Origin: Myxococcus guangdongensis
Lineage (GTDB): Bacteria; Myxococcota; Myxococcia; Myxococcales; Myxococcaceae
Direction: 5' to 3'
DNA length: 64,000 nucleotides
NCBI RefSeq assembly: GCF_024198255.1
Contig: NZ_JAJVKW010000006.1
Location: forward strand, 124,001 to 188,000
Part shown: positions 35,503 through 43,771 of the stretch, piece by piece
How the letters are laid out: each line of letters starts with the position of its first letter
How positions within the stretch are numbered: the first letter of the stretch is position 1
Position numbers and translations under genes: made by a program
Notes under the pieces: generated by a model
What the model was told of the DNA's origin: nothing
Databases searched by the model: none
Seen by the model: only the letters and a program-made list of their open reading frames with translations

Positions 35503-36057
35503 TCAGATCGGCTCCATCGGGTCGTCTTCGCAGCAACCCCAGAAGCTGCAGATGCACGTGTACTGCTCCGTGACGGGATTGTAGGTGCACTCCGACAGGA
35601 CCTTGCAGCAACTGCCCATCGTGCAGCAGGTCTGGCACACGCCCTGCGCCGAGACGCCCTGGATGTGCTCGAGGAAGGCCCCCTCGGAGGTCAGCTTGAC
35701 GTCCATCACGCCCTGCCCCAGGGACTGGGCCTCGACACCACGCTGCCGCGCGACGTCCTGGAGCCAGCGGTCCATGGAGACCTGCTGTCCACCCGCCGCG
35801 AGCGCGATGCGTGAGTAGTCGATGGCTCCCTCGGAGGCGTCGAACCGGATGACGTCCTGCTGCTCCAGCGCGTCCAGCCGCAGGTGGTTGCCCGGCGCCA
35901 GGTGATTCACCGTCAGGGCCGTGATGCGCAGCCCGCTCTCCTCCCGACCCTGCGCGGCGGTGTCGGGTCCACCCGCATCGTCTCCACCCTGGCACGCCAA
36001 CGTCGTCACCGCGAGGACCGCCACGGCGACCACGGTCTTGAATGTCGAAAGCCTCAT
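35503..36057 (-). CDS. Lipoprotein with Cys-rich C-terminus
   Basis: 184 residues, start preceded by GGAG. Signal peptide with lipobox 'LAVTTLACQG'. Middle domain (residues about 45-135) has 'ALTVNHLAPGNHLRLDALEQQDVIRFDASEGAIDYSRI'. The C-terminal 50 residues contain about ten Cys ('VCQTCCTMGSCCKVLSECTYNPVTEQYTCICSF' region), more than most secreted bacterial proteins and consistent with a disulfide knot or metal cluster. The pattern suggests an exported small protein with a possible leader domain. Function is unknown. Confidence 0.65.
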   Translation of the reverse strand: MRLSTFKTVVAVAVLAVTTLACQGGDDAGGPDTAAQGREESGLRITALTVNHLAPGNHLRLDALEQQDVIRFDASEGAIDYSRIALAAGGQQVSMDRWLQDVARQRGVEAQSLGQGVMDVKLTSEGAFLEHIQGVSAQGVCQTCCTMGSCCKVLSECTYNPVTEQYTCICSFWGCCEDDPMEPI

Positions 36058-36222
36058 GGGTGCTCCTTGTCATCAGGACTCATGACGACCCCGTGTCGTC
36101 ATGTGACGCTGATACCAGAGCAACCCGTCTGTCGATGAAACCCGACTCCAGGATGGAACGACCCTGTCCAGGTCGGATTTGACGTCTGGACAAACAGGGT
36201 GAATTCGAATTGGCTGCAGGTG

Positions 36223-38691
36223 TCAGTCGTACTTGAGCGCGATGATGGGGTCCACCCGCGAGGCCCGCAGCGCCGGGAGCCACGTCGCCACCAGTCCCAC
36301 CGTCAGCAGCACCAGCGGCGCGGCGATGAACGACAGCGGGTCCAGGGCGCTGACGCCGTGGACGAAGCCAGACACCAGCCGCGTCAGCGCCAGCGCGCCC
36401 GCGCACCCCAGCACCACGCCGCCGGCCACCGAACCCATGCCCTGCCGGAGCACCAGTCGCACCACCTCGCCCCGCGTGGCGCCCAGCGCCAGGCGCACCC
36501 CCATCTCCCGCGTGCGCTGACTCACCAGATAGGACAACACCCCGTAGATGCCCACCGCGGCGAGCAGGAGCGCCAGCGCCGCCATCATCGCCAGCAGCAC
36601 CATGTTGAAGCGCTCGGAGCCGAGGGAGCGCGCGACGTGGTCCGCAAGCTTCAGCGTCTCCATCACCGGCTGCTGCGGGTCCACCGCCCACACCTCGCGC
36701 TGGACGGCCGCGATGATCTCCGCGTGGCCTCCCGGGGCGCGCACCAGCAGGTTGCGCGGAATCATCCGCACGAGCAGGGCGGCGATGCCCTGCGACATCT
36801 GTCCCGGCGCCAGGTACATCACGGGCGGGGGCTCGTCGTTCAGGCCATCCTCGCGCACGTCTCGCACCACGCCCACCACGACGCGAGGGACCTCGTCCCG
36901 GAGGCCCGGCACCGAATGCGCCACCCGGATGCGCTGGCCCATGGGGTCCTCGCCCTGCCAGAACCGGCGCGCCGCCGTCTCGTTGATGACCACCACCGGC
37001 TCCGAGCCCGCCACGTCCGACGCCGTCAGGAGCCGTCCTCGCACCAGGCCGATGCGCAGCGCCTCGAAGTAGCCCGGGTTCACCGGACGGTACTGCCCCC
37101 AGCCCGCGCCCGGGCCGTTGTCATCGCCCGTGTACTTGCCCTCGATGGAGAACGACATGCTGGGGCCCGCGCCCATGGGCAGCGCGGCGGTGAAGCCGAC
37201 CCCCTCCACGCCGGGCAACGCCCGCACGCGCTCCTCCACCTGCGCCTCGAAGCGCTCCAGGGTCTGCGGCGTGCCGTAGCGCGCCTCGGGCAGCGACATC
37301 CGGAGCACGTGGACGCCGTGCGGGTCGAAGCCCGGCTGGACGTTCTGCAGCGCGAAGAACCCCCGGATGAGCAGCGCCGCGCCCACGAGCAACATCACCG
37401 CCAGCGCCACCTGGCCCACCACGAGGAGCGCGCGCGTGCGCCCGCCCGTGGGGCCCAGCGTCGTTCGCTGGGCGCCTTGGCGCAGCGCGGTCTCCAGGTC
37501 CGTGCGAGATGCCTGCCACGCGGGCAGCAGGCCGAACAGCAGGCCCGTGAGCAGTGACGCGGCCAGCGTGAAGCCCATCACCGCGCCGTCGATGCCCACC
37601 TGGGAGCTGTCTTGGGACAGCAGGGGCGAGGTGTCCGGTGCCAATGCGAGCAGCCCGGGCAGGGCCGCCGCGGCCAGCAGCACCCCCAGTCCTCCGCCCA
37701 ACACGGAGAGCAGCAGGCTCTCGGTGAGCATCTGTCGCGCGAGCCGCCCGGGGGCCGCGCCCAGCGCCGCGCGCACGACCCACTCGCGGTTGCGCGAGGC
37801 CGCTCGCGCGAGCTGGAGGTTGGCCAGGTTCACGCACGCGATGAGCAACACCAGCCCCACGGCGCCCAGCAACACCCAGAGCGCCAGTCGCAGGTCACCC
37901 GCGAGGTACGTCCTGAGCTCCACCGGGACGTACTCCTGGCCCTCGTCGAGCAGGCCCGGGCTCTCCGTGCGCACGCGTCCCCCCAGCGTCCGCAGCATGG
38001 CCGTCGCGCCGTCGAGGGTGATGCCCGGGCGCAGCCTTCCCGTGACGAAGAGGTAGTTGACGTCGGCCCGGTCGGTGAGGTCGAGCTGGAGCGGCGTCCA
38101 CAGGAGCGCGCCCCGGGGATGGGCGAACGTGGCGGGGGCCACGCCCACCACCGTGTAGGGTTCGTCGTTGAGGACGATGGAGCGGCCCACCACGTCCGGT
38201 GCGCCACCGAAGCGCCGCTGCCACAGTCCCTCACTGAGGATGACCACGCGGGGGCCGCCCACCACGTCCTCCTCCGGAAGGAAGTCGCGCCCCAGCGTGG
38301 GCCTCGCGCCGAAGGTCTCGAAGAAGCTCCCGGTCACCCGGGCGCCCGATAGCCGCTCCGGCAGGCCGTCACCCACGACGCTGAAGCCCGAGAGCAACTG
38401 CTCGTGGGCGGAGACACGCGAGAAGGGTGAACCCTCCGCGGTCATCCACGTGTAGGCCGGGATGGACTGTGAGGCCGAGCGCCCATGGTCCTTGTTGACG
38501 CGCACCACCTGCATCAGCCGGTCGGGCTCGGGGAACGGCAAGGGCCGCAACAGGACGCCGTTGACCACGCTGAAGAGGGCGGTGTTCGCCCCGATGGCCA
38601 GGGCCAGCGTCAGGACCGAGACGAGCGTGAATCCCCGGCTCTTGAGCAAGAGCCGGAGGGCGAAGCGGACATCTTCGAGCAGCGCGGACAC
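36223..38691 (-). CDS. ADOP/MacB-type ABC permease (orphan)
   Basis: 822 residues from GTG 38691. The N-terminal '[50 protein letters not shown]' region is the hallmark of acidobacterial duplicated orphan permeases. It is followed by a MacB-type periplasmic domain (residues about 60-250, '[21 protein letters not shown]', '[15 protein letters not shown]'), FtsX domain one (about 275-400), a linker TM near 430, a second periplasmic domain, and FtsX domain two (about 695-820). ADOP proteins carry both permease halves in one chain and usually lack an adjacent ATPase gene. None is seen here either. The likely role is extrusion of, or mechanotransmission to, an unknown outer-membrane target. Confidence 0.88.
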   Translation of the reverse strand: MSALLEDVRFALRLLLKSRGFTLVSVLTLALAIGANTALFSVVNGVLLRPLPFPEPDRLMQVVRVNKDHGRSASQSIPAYTWMTAEGSPFSRVSAHEQLLSGFSVVGDGLPERLSGARVTGSFFETFGARPTLGRDFLPEEDVVGGPRVVILSEGLWQRRFGGAPDVVGRSIVLNDEPYTVVGVAPATFAHPRGALLWTPLQLDLTDRADVNYLFVTGRLRPGITLDGATAMLRTLGGRVRTESPGLLDEGQEYVPVELRTYLAGDLRLALWVLLGAVGLVLLIACVNLANLQLARAASRNREWVVRAALGAAPGRLARQMLTESLLLSVLGGGLGVLLAAAALPGLLALAPDTSPLLSQDSSQVGIDGAVMGFTLAASLLTGLLFGLLPAWQASRTDLETALRQGAQRTTLGPTGGRTRALLVVGQVALAVMLLVGAALLIRGFFALQNVQPGFDPHGVHVLRMSLPEARYGTPQTLERFEAQVEERVRALPGVEGVGFTAALPMGAGPSMSFSIEGKYTGDDNGPGAGWGQYRPVNPGYFEALRIGLVRGRLLTASDVAGSEPVVVINETAARRFWQGEDPMGQRIRVAHSVPGLRDEVPRVVVGVVRDVREDGLNDEPPPVMYLAPGQMSQGIAALLVRMIPRNLLVRAPGGHAEIIAAVQREVWAVDPQQPVMETLKLADHVARSLGSERFNMVLLAMMAALALLLAAVGIYGVLSYLVSQRTREMGVRLALGATRGEVVRLVLRQGMGSVAGGVVLGCAGALALTRLVSGFVHGVSALDPLSFIAAPLVLLTVGLVATWLPALRASRVDPIIALKYD

Positions 38692-38836
38692 GGGGGACCT
38701 CGGGGGGCGAGTGCTGTCCTACGGTGCTTCGCGCGGGCGATTGCACGCGCGAGCCCACCCGGACCCCGGGTCTCAGCGCCGCTGGAATCCACGGTGCGTG
38801 CCCAGCTTGCCTCCGTGGCGGCGCTGGCGGACGACC

Positions 38837-39343
38837 TCAGCGCCCGCCGAACAGCCCGCCCAGACCTCCCAGACCGCCGCCAGAGGAACCACCGCCGGTG
38901 AGCAGGGGGAGCACCGAGAGGACCTTGTTGACGAGCGCTGGGTCCAATCGCGACTTGAGGAAGTCGAGCAGCAGCGGCGCCACGAGCGTGGCCTTGCTCG
39001 CGTCCAGGTTGAAGCGGCCGAGCAACGAGACGACGGCGGCCACCTCCGCGCCCTGCGTCGCCGCGCCACCCAGCGCGCCCAGCAGCCCTCCCGCGCCACC
39101 ACCCTGGCCACCCATGAGCCCGCCGAGCGCGCCCATGAGCCCGCCACCCTCCGGCTCGGCGGGAGGCGCGGCCTTCTGCCACGTGTCCATCTCCGGGATG
39201 GCCTGGCCCAGCTGGTTCGCGGTGTCCGCGCCGAGCTTCTCCTTCACCGTGCCTTGCACCAGCTTCAGCAGGCCGCCCGCGAGGCCCTGCGCCTGCGTGC
39301 CATCGACTCCGAGCTGCTGTGAGAGCTGTCCGATGAGGTCCAT
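38837..39343 (-). CDS. DUF2780-like protein
   Basis: 168 residues from ATG 39343, with AAGGGA 8 bases upstream. Sequence 'MDLIGQLSQQLGVDGTQAQGLAGGLLKLV' at the N-terminus, a Gly/Leu/Met-rich central stretch ('GGLMGALGGLMGGQGGGAGGLLGALGG'), then 'VVSLLGRFNLDASKATLVAPLLLDFLKSRLDPALVNKVLS' and a Gly-rich tail. This order matches DUF2780/VcgC-type proteins, small helical proteins of unknown function. There is no signal peptide. Its stop faces the gap after the ADOP gene start. Confidence 0.72.
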   Translation of the reverse strand: MDLIGQLSQQLGVDGTQAQGLAGGLLKLVQGTVKEKLGADTANQLGQAIPEMDTWQKAAPPAEPEGGGLMGALGGLMGGQGGGAGGLLGALGGAATQGAEVAAVVSLLGRFNLDASKATLVAPLLLDFLKSRLDPALVNKVLSVLPLLTGGGSSGGGLGGLGGLFGGR

Positions 39344-39433
39344 GTCGTGTCCCTTCGAGTCCGCGAGGAGCCCTGCTTCGTAGCCGACCTGGGGCCTCGC
39401 GTGTAGTGGACCGTGGGAGGGTCGATGGCGCAC

Positions 39434-40267
39434 CTATTCCCATGCGGACAGCCGGTCGAAGTCCTCCGCGGTGAATCGACCTGACTCCAGGCCATTGGTC
39501 ACCCACGCGCCCTTCAAGCCCAGCGACTCGCGCAGACGCCGATAGGCCTGGACATCCGTGAGGCTGGGCGCAACGCCGCCTCCCACGTCGTCCACCGTCG
39601 CGGGCGTCGTCCACAGGCGGTCTCCCGGTTTCCGGTCGAACATGAAGTTGTGATTGTGGACGTGGGCCACGAGCGTGAAGCCCCGCGCGACGTCGCTCCT
39701 CACCCGGTCCGTCACCTCCGAGCGGAGCTTCGCGCCCACGCGGTCCGCGCCGGAGAGGTACACGCGCAGCCGTCCGTCTGCGCGCAGGACGTACGCATGG
39801 AACTCGGTGGGGTGCTCCAACATGGGGAAGCGCTGGGCTTGCCGCTGGAAGAGCCGCCACTCCAGGCAGGAGCTGGGGCCGACGGTCCCGACGCTCCCCT
39901 CGAGCACGCGCGCGCTGTTCTCCGCCTCGCGCCGGCTCGAGTCCTCCTGGGCCGAGAAGAGCACGCGGGAGCGCTCCAAGAGGGCCTTCTGCGTGAGTCC
40001 GGCTTCACCGAGGCGAGCGCGCAAGGCCTCGCGATAGCGTTGTCGCTCCTCGTCCTCGGGAGCGGGCTTCCACCACGCGGGGGCGTCCGAGAGGTCGAAG
40101 ACCTCGTGCAGCTCGCCTGGAACCAGTGCCTCCGCCACGGTGATTCGCTCGGCGGGCTGTTCGAGGGGGGTGCACGAGGACCCGGCGGTGAGGGGATGGC
40201 CGGTTCGACACGCCGGCGCCACCAGGGTGAGGAGGAGGGCGCCAGCGAGTCGGAGATGTCCGCGCAT
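39434..40267 (-). CDS. Lipoprotein with JAMM-like HxH...SxxD motif
   Basis: 277 residues from ATG 40267 (ATG 40279 possible). Lipobox 'LTLVAPACRTG'. A helical region with 'APAWWKPAPEDEERQRYREALRARL' precedes a C-terminal domain containing 'RSDVARGFTLVAHVHNHNFMF' and, 21 residues later, 'VAPSLTDVQAYRRL'. The order His-x-His followed by Ser-x-x-Asp is that of JAMM/Mov34 metalloproteases, though the spacing is longer than the usual seven residues. The fold context ('ADGRLRVYLSG', 'GLKGAWVTNG') is consistent with JAB. If correct, this is a rare secreted, lipid-anchored JAMM-like enzyme. The assignment is tentative. Confidence 0.6.
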   Translation of the reverse strand: MRGHLRLAGALLLTLVAPACRTGHPLTAGSSCTPLEQPAERITVAEALVPGELHEVFDLSDAPAWWKPAPEDEERQRYREALRARLGEAGLTQKALLERSRVLFSAQEDSSRREAENSARVLEGSVGTVGPSSCLEWRLFQRQAQRFPMLEHPTEFHAYVLRADGRLRVYLSGADRVGAKLRSEVTDRVRSDVARGFTLVAHVHNHNFMFDRKPGDRLWTTPATVDDVGGGVAPSLTDVQAYRRLRESLGLKGAWVTNGLESGRFTAEDFDRLSAWE

Positions 40268-40302
40268 GGAGGCGAGCATATCGTCCAGGACGGCGTGCGC
40301 CC

Positions 40303-40848
40303 TCAGTCGTCCAGCACCGGAGGTGTTGTCTGGGTGAGCACCGCCGGGGGCTCGCCGCTGGTCATGGACAACAGACCCTTGAAGCAGCGCACGGCGAGCA
40401 GCCAGTTCTTGGGCGCGCGCATGTCCAGTCCTCCCAAGAGCTGCTTGAGCATGCTGAGCGTGTCGAAATAGACGCGCTCACAGACCAGGGTCTCCGACGC
40501 GTCGAAGATGAAGAACCCCGTCATGCGCACGCGGAAGCGGCTGCCCGTGGGCGGGATGTTCCCCAGGGGGCCCAGGTGGGTCCCCATCAGCCAGAACTCG
40601 ACGATGACCGCGTCGTCGCTGTGCCGCAGCGAGATGAGCTCGTGGTGCTGGTCCGGGAACGCGACGCGGGTGTTCCGGTAGTACTCGCGCACCGCGGAGC
40701 CTCCGTCGTGCACCGTCATCGTGGACACGAGCTCGTAGTGGGGGTGAGGGAACGTCGATAGGACGTCGTCCCACTGCTGCCGCACCTCGTCGCGGAAGTG
40801 GTCCAGCACCAGCTTCTGGCGGGCCTTGCGTCGAATCTCAGTCGTCAT
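40303..40848 (-). CDS. SnoaL-like/NTF2-fold protein
   Basis: 181 residues from ATG 40848; the frame extends further upstream without coding support. 'MTTEIRRKARQKLVLDHFRDEVRQQWDDVLSTFPHPHYELV' followed by 'GGSAVREYYRNTRVAFPDQHHELISLRHSDDAVIVEFWLMGTHLG...IPPTGSRFRVRMTGFFIFD...VCERVYFDTLSMLKQLGG' follows the pattern of ester-cyclase/SnoaL-like proteins (cone-shaped alpha+beta barrel). These often catalyse aldol or hydrolysis reactions on small polyketide-like or steroid-like substrates, but many are of unknown role. No partner genes for biosynthesis are adjacent. It is divergent from the lipoprotein at 41138. Confidence 0.75.
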   Translation of the reverse strand: MTTEIRRKARQKLVLDHFRDEVRQQWDDVLSTFPHPHYELVSTMTVHDGGSAVREYYRNTRVAFPDQHHELISLRHSDDAVIVEFWLMGTHLGPLGNIPPTGSRFRVRMTGFFIFDASETLVCERVYFDTLSMLKQLLGGLDMRAPKNWLLAVRCFKGLLSMTSGEPPAVLTQTTPPVLDD

Positions 40849-41043
40849 GGGGGCTCGGGGGGAATGGCGAAGAAGGGCGATGTGGGTTCGACTCGAATCT
40901 ACACTGTAGGTCCGCGTGAGCCATTGCCGACCCTCGAATCGATGCGGCGTGGGTGCATATCCACAGCGAGTCTGCAAAGAAACTGAACCGTGACACGCGG
41001 TGGTGTCGGTGTCGGGCCGACCCGGCGAGGGTGGGGTCAATGT

Positions 41044-41086
41044 TGTCCCATTTTGTCTGTCTTTGTGTTGGGACACGCTGTGTCCC
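41044..41086 (+). promoter_or_regulatory. Overlapping inverted repeats in the leader of the 41138 lipoprotein gene
   Basis: TGTCCCA at 41044-41050 can pair with TGGGACA at 41069-41075. The latter overlaps GGGACAC at 41070-41076, which pairs perfectly with GTGTCCC at 41080-41086. The middle arm can therefore pair with either side, giving two mutually exclusive hairpins or two operator half-sites about 50-90 bp before the start codon. The remainder of the 289-bp divergent gap shows no gene. Confidence 0.4.
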
Positions 41087-41137
41087 CCCTCGTGGCATGT
41101 CCGGCGAATCTCCGCCCCGCGCGAGAAGGAACATCTC

Positions 41138-42136
41138 ATGCGTGCACTGAAGTCGCTGTCTGTCCTCGTCTCGTTGTTGGCGTGGGGCGTCGGCTGTGGT
41201 CCGGAGGCCACGTCCTTCGGGGCGGCCGAGCTGGTCATCGGGAGTCAGCAGGCGGCCGTGTCGGAGAGTGAGGTGACGCGCATCCAGGTGGTCGTCTCCG
41301 GCGCGGACTTCGCGGACATCACCCAGGCGCTGGTGAAGACCGACGGCGTCTGGGGAGGAACCCTCCAGGACATCCCCTCCGGCACCCAGCGGACCTTCAA
41401 GGTCAGCGCCTTCGGTGCTGACGACGCGCTCCTCTACGAGGGCCGGGCCCTGGGCGTCACCATCCTCGCGGGTCAGACGGTGATGATCGCCATCACCCTC
41501 CAGGACATGGTCACGCCGCAGACGCCCACCAACGAGGTGCCGGTCATCGACTCGGTGACGGTGTCGTCCACCGTGGTGGAGCCGGGCGGGGTGATTCAGT
41601 TGGGCGTGACGGCGCACGACCCCGGCGACACCCTCACGTACTACTGGACCACCATGGGGGGCGAGCTGAGCAGCACCAGCATTCCCAATCCCACGTGGAG
41701 GGCGAAATCCTCCTTGGGGACCGGGTACATCACGTTGCTCGTGAGGGACCAACGCGGCGCGGAGGTCGCCGTGCGCTTCACCATCACCATCGCGCCCCCG
41801 GGGCAAGCCCGGGGACAGGCCTCCATCCAGGTGTCCTTCAACGCGGCGCCGGTCGTCAGCGTGCAGGTCAACGAGGCCCGGGTGTTGTTGGGACAGTCCG
41901 CTTTCCTGCGCGCCAGTGTGGTCGACGCGGACGGAGGCCCGGTCACCTATCGGTGGACGGCGAGCTGCCAGGGAACCTTCTCCGCGCCCACCGCCCTGGT
42001 TTCGGATTTCAAGCCCACGGCGCTGCCCGTTGCGCCCTGCAACAACTGCCTCCTCACCCTGACGGCGAGTGATCCGTTCGGCGGCGTCCGCGCTGCCTCG
42101 GTCAACATCTGCGTGGCCGCGACCTCCATGCCTTGA
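41138..42136 (+). CDS. Lipoprotein with PKD/Ig-like domains
   Basis: 332 residues from ATG 41138, preceded by AAGGA. Lipobox 'LLAWGVGCGPE'. The mature protein is all-beta: residues about 45-130 contain 'IQVVVSGADFADITQALVKT', and two later Ig-like units begin 'NEVPVIDSVTVSSTVVEPGGVIQLGVTAHDPGDTLTYYW' (about 140) and 'APVVSVQVNEARVLLGQSAFLRASVVDADGGPVTYRW' (about 245), both PKD/Ig-type with 'Y.W' strand ends. Four late Cys ('ASCQGTF', 'APCNNCLL', 'VNICV') may pair. It is probably a surface structural lipoprotein. A hairpin follows. Confidence 0.72.
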   Translation: MRALKSLSVLVSLLAWGVGCGPEATSFGAAELVIGSQQAAVSESEVTRIQVVVSGADFADITQALVKTDGVWGGTLQDIPSGTQRTFKVSAFGADDALLYEGRALGVTILAGQTVMIAITLQDMVTPQTPTNEVPVIDSVTVSSTVVEPGGVIQLGVTAHDPGDTLTYYWTTMGGELSSTSIPNPTWRAKSSLGTGYITLLVRDQRGAEVAVRFTITIAPPGQARGQASIQVSFNAAPVVSVQVNEARVLLGQSAFLRASVVDADGGPVTYRWTASCQGTFSAPTALVSDFKPTALPVAPCNNCLLTLTASDPFGGVRAASVNICVAATSMP

Positions 42137-42158
42137 GCGGACGCAGTCCTGAGCAGGG

Positions 42159-42188
42159 GCGGGAGGCCCGGGGCAAGGGGCCTCCCGC
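42159..42188. terminator. Bidirectional hairpin terminator
   Basis: Perfect 11-bp stem, GCGGGAGGCCC at 42159-42169 and GGGCCTCCCGC at 42178-42188, 8-base loop, between convergent stops at 42136 and 42201. Confidence 0.72.
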
Positions 42189-42200
42189 GTCGAGGTGCGC

Positions 42201-43625
42201 TCAGGGTTGGCTTCGCGGGCACGCGCGAGACGGCAGGGCCTTGGATGGCGCGACGCCCATCGCGTGGCAGGCCGTGCAGGAGGGGGGGCCGCAGTTCGGA
42301 TTGGGCTTGGTGTCGTGGAAGCTCATGAGGCTGAAGAAGGGCGAAGCCGCCCGGCCCTCGAACACCGCGGAGACATCGCGCACGTTGGCGGCGTCGACGG
42401 GCGTCTGCCAGATGACCGCGTCGCCGACGCGTCCCTGCGCGGACATCAGGGCGTGGGAGTCAATCCAGGTGGGCGTCGTCGCGGCGCCCTCCCACGTGCC
42501 CGTCCGGGAGAACGAGGGACTGTATCCGTCGGCGCTCACCGTGACGTCCGAGTGGGCGACGCGGAACTGCGGGCCGCAGGACGTGAACTCCGCGGCGACG
42601 TCGACCAGGGACGCGCGGGGCAGCAGCGAGACCCATCGCCAGGTGTCCGAGGGGTTCCTTGCATTCTCGAACCCGAGCCACGTCGAGCCGACGCCATCGA
42701 CGACTTCGCTCGTGGCGAGGTAGTAGTCCCCGGTGGTCTTGTTGGCGGTGAGGGACAGGGAGACGGGCGTGGTGGTCGTGGTGCTGAGGATTTCTCCGGC
42801 GGTGGACGCGATGACGGGCCAGTAGTCGTTCTGGTCCTCCGGCTTCTGCGCCAGCTTCCAGCCGAACGAGTACCCGCTGGTGCAGCCTGTCGGGAAGTAG
42901 GGCTTGCCGTACTGATACCAGGCGATGCGGATGATGGGGTTGGGCAGGGCGCCGACGTCGTTGAGCGCGACCGCGATGGCGGGATGGGAGAGCGTGTAGC
43001 TGGAGCACATCATCGAGAGGTTGATGGTGTAGCTCGTCGCCAGGGGACTGGCCTGAGCTCCCGGGAAGCTCAGATAGTTGATGTAGTTCTTGCTGGACCA
43101 GGCCAGGTAGACGAGGTCGCCCAGGCCGTCGATGGAGGTGCTCTGCACGTATTCACTCGTGTAGTCGGACGTCACCTTGAACGGCGCGCTCCAGACGCCG
43201 GTCCGGCTCCGGGAGCGGTAGTAGACGTGGTGATTCCCGGGGCCACCGGCGCCGGCGCGGAGGTACACGATGCCCACGTTGCCATTGCCATACAGGGTGA
43301 TGGACGGCGCGAGCGCCGCGTTCGAGTCCACGGCCATCGGCGGGGTCCAGATGGCGCCATCCCGCGAGGTGGCGTAGTACACGATTCCCGCGTGCGTCCA
43401 GACGGTGTGCAGCCCGGCCGGGTCCCACACGGTCTGTCGTCCTCCCGCGGAGGAGAGCACGGGCGTCAATGACGGGTTCGTGTAGGTGCTGATGCTGTTC
43501 GTCAGCGCTTGGGTCGTCTCACCCAGTGGCGCCTCGGAGGGAGTGTCCCTTTCGGGTGAACAGCCTCCGAGGAGCAGGAGACACGAGCAGAGCAGGGCGG
43601 CGCGGGGAATCCAGGCAGTCGTCAT
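42201..43625 (-). CDS. Lipoprotein with sialidase/BNR-like propeller
   Basis: 474 residues. Signal peptide and lipobox 'CLLLLGGCSPE'. The mature protein has repeated beta motifs of the BNR/sialidase type: 'GIVYYATSRDGAIWTPPMAVD', 'VGIVYLRAG...HVYYRSRSRTGVWSAPFKV', 'LVYLAWSSKNYINYL'. These show Ser/Asp box-like 'S(R)(D/T)G..W' turns that suggest a 6-bladed propeller. Catalytic Arg triads of true sialidases cannot be confirmed by eye, so it may be only a binding propeller. The C-terminus is Cys-containing ('PNPNCGPPSCTACHAMG'), where 'CTACH' is a heme-binding CxxCH motif (see findings). Confidence 0.68.
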   Translation of the reverse strand: MTTAWIPRAALLCSCLLLLGGCSPERDTPSEAPLGETTQALTNSISTYTNPSLTPVLSSAGGRQTVWDPAGLHTVWTHAGIVYYATSRDGAIWTPPMAVDSNAALAPSITLYGNGNVGIVYLRAGAGGPGNHHVYYRSRSRTGVWSAPFKVTSDYTSEYVQSTSIDGLGDLVYLAWSSKNYINYLSFPGAQASPLATSYTINLSMMCSSYTLSHPAIAVALNDVGALPNPIIRIAWYQYGKPYFPTGCTSGYSFGWKLAQKPEDQNDYWPVIASTAGEILSTTTTTPVSLSLTANKTTGDYYLATSEVVDGVGSTWLGFENARNPSDTWRWVSLLPRASLVDVAAEFTSCGPQFRVAHSDVTVSADGYSPSFSRTGTWEGAATTPTWIDSHALMSAQGRVGDAVIWQTPVDAANVRDVSAVFEGRAASPFFSLMSFHDTKPNPNCGPPSCTACHAMGVAPSKALPSRACPRSQP

Positions 43626-43771
43626 GATGGCACCATGGGAAATGTCTTGATGTGGCGGTGCAATCCTAGTGAATGCCTGTGTTCACATTGTGTGAAATCT
43701 GGGTGGGTGCGCGGATACCTGGGGATGTCTCGGACGTGGGCGGGTTGGGCCGGGTGACGCGTCGGCGCGGT

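Noticed and set aside
38692-39860. 416-residue open frame on the minus strand overlapping the DUF2780 gene
   Set aside because: It is an Ala/Arg/Gly-rich shadow frame typical of high-GC DNA; DUF2780-like and JAMM-like genes occupy other frames with better composition.
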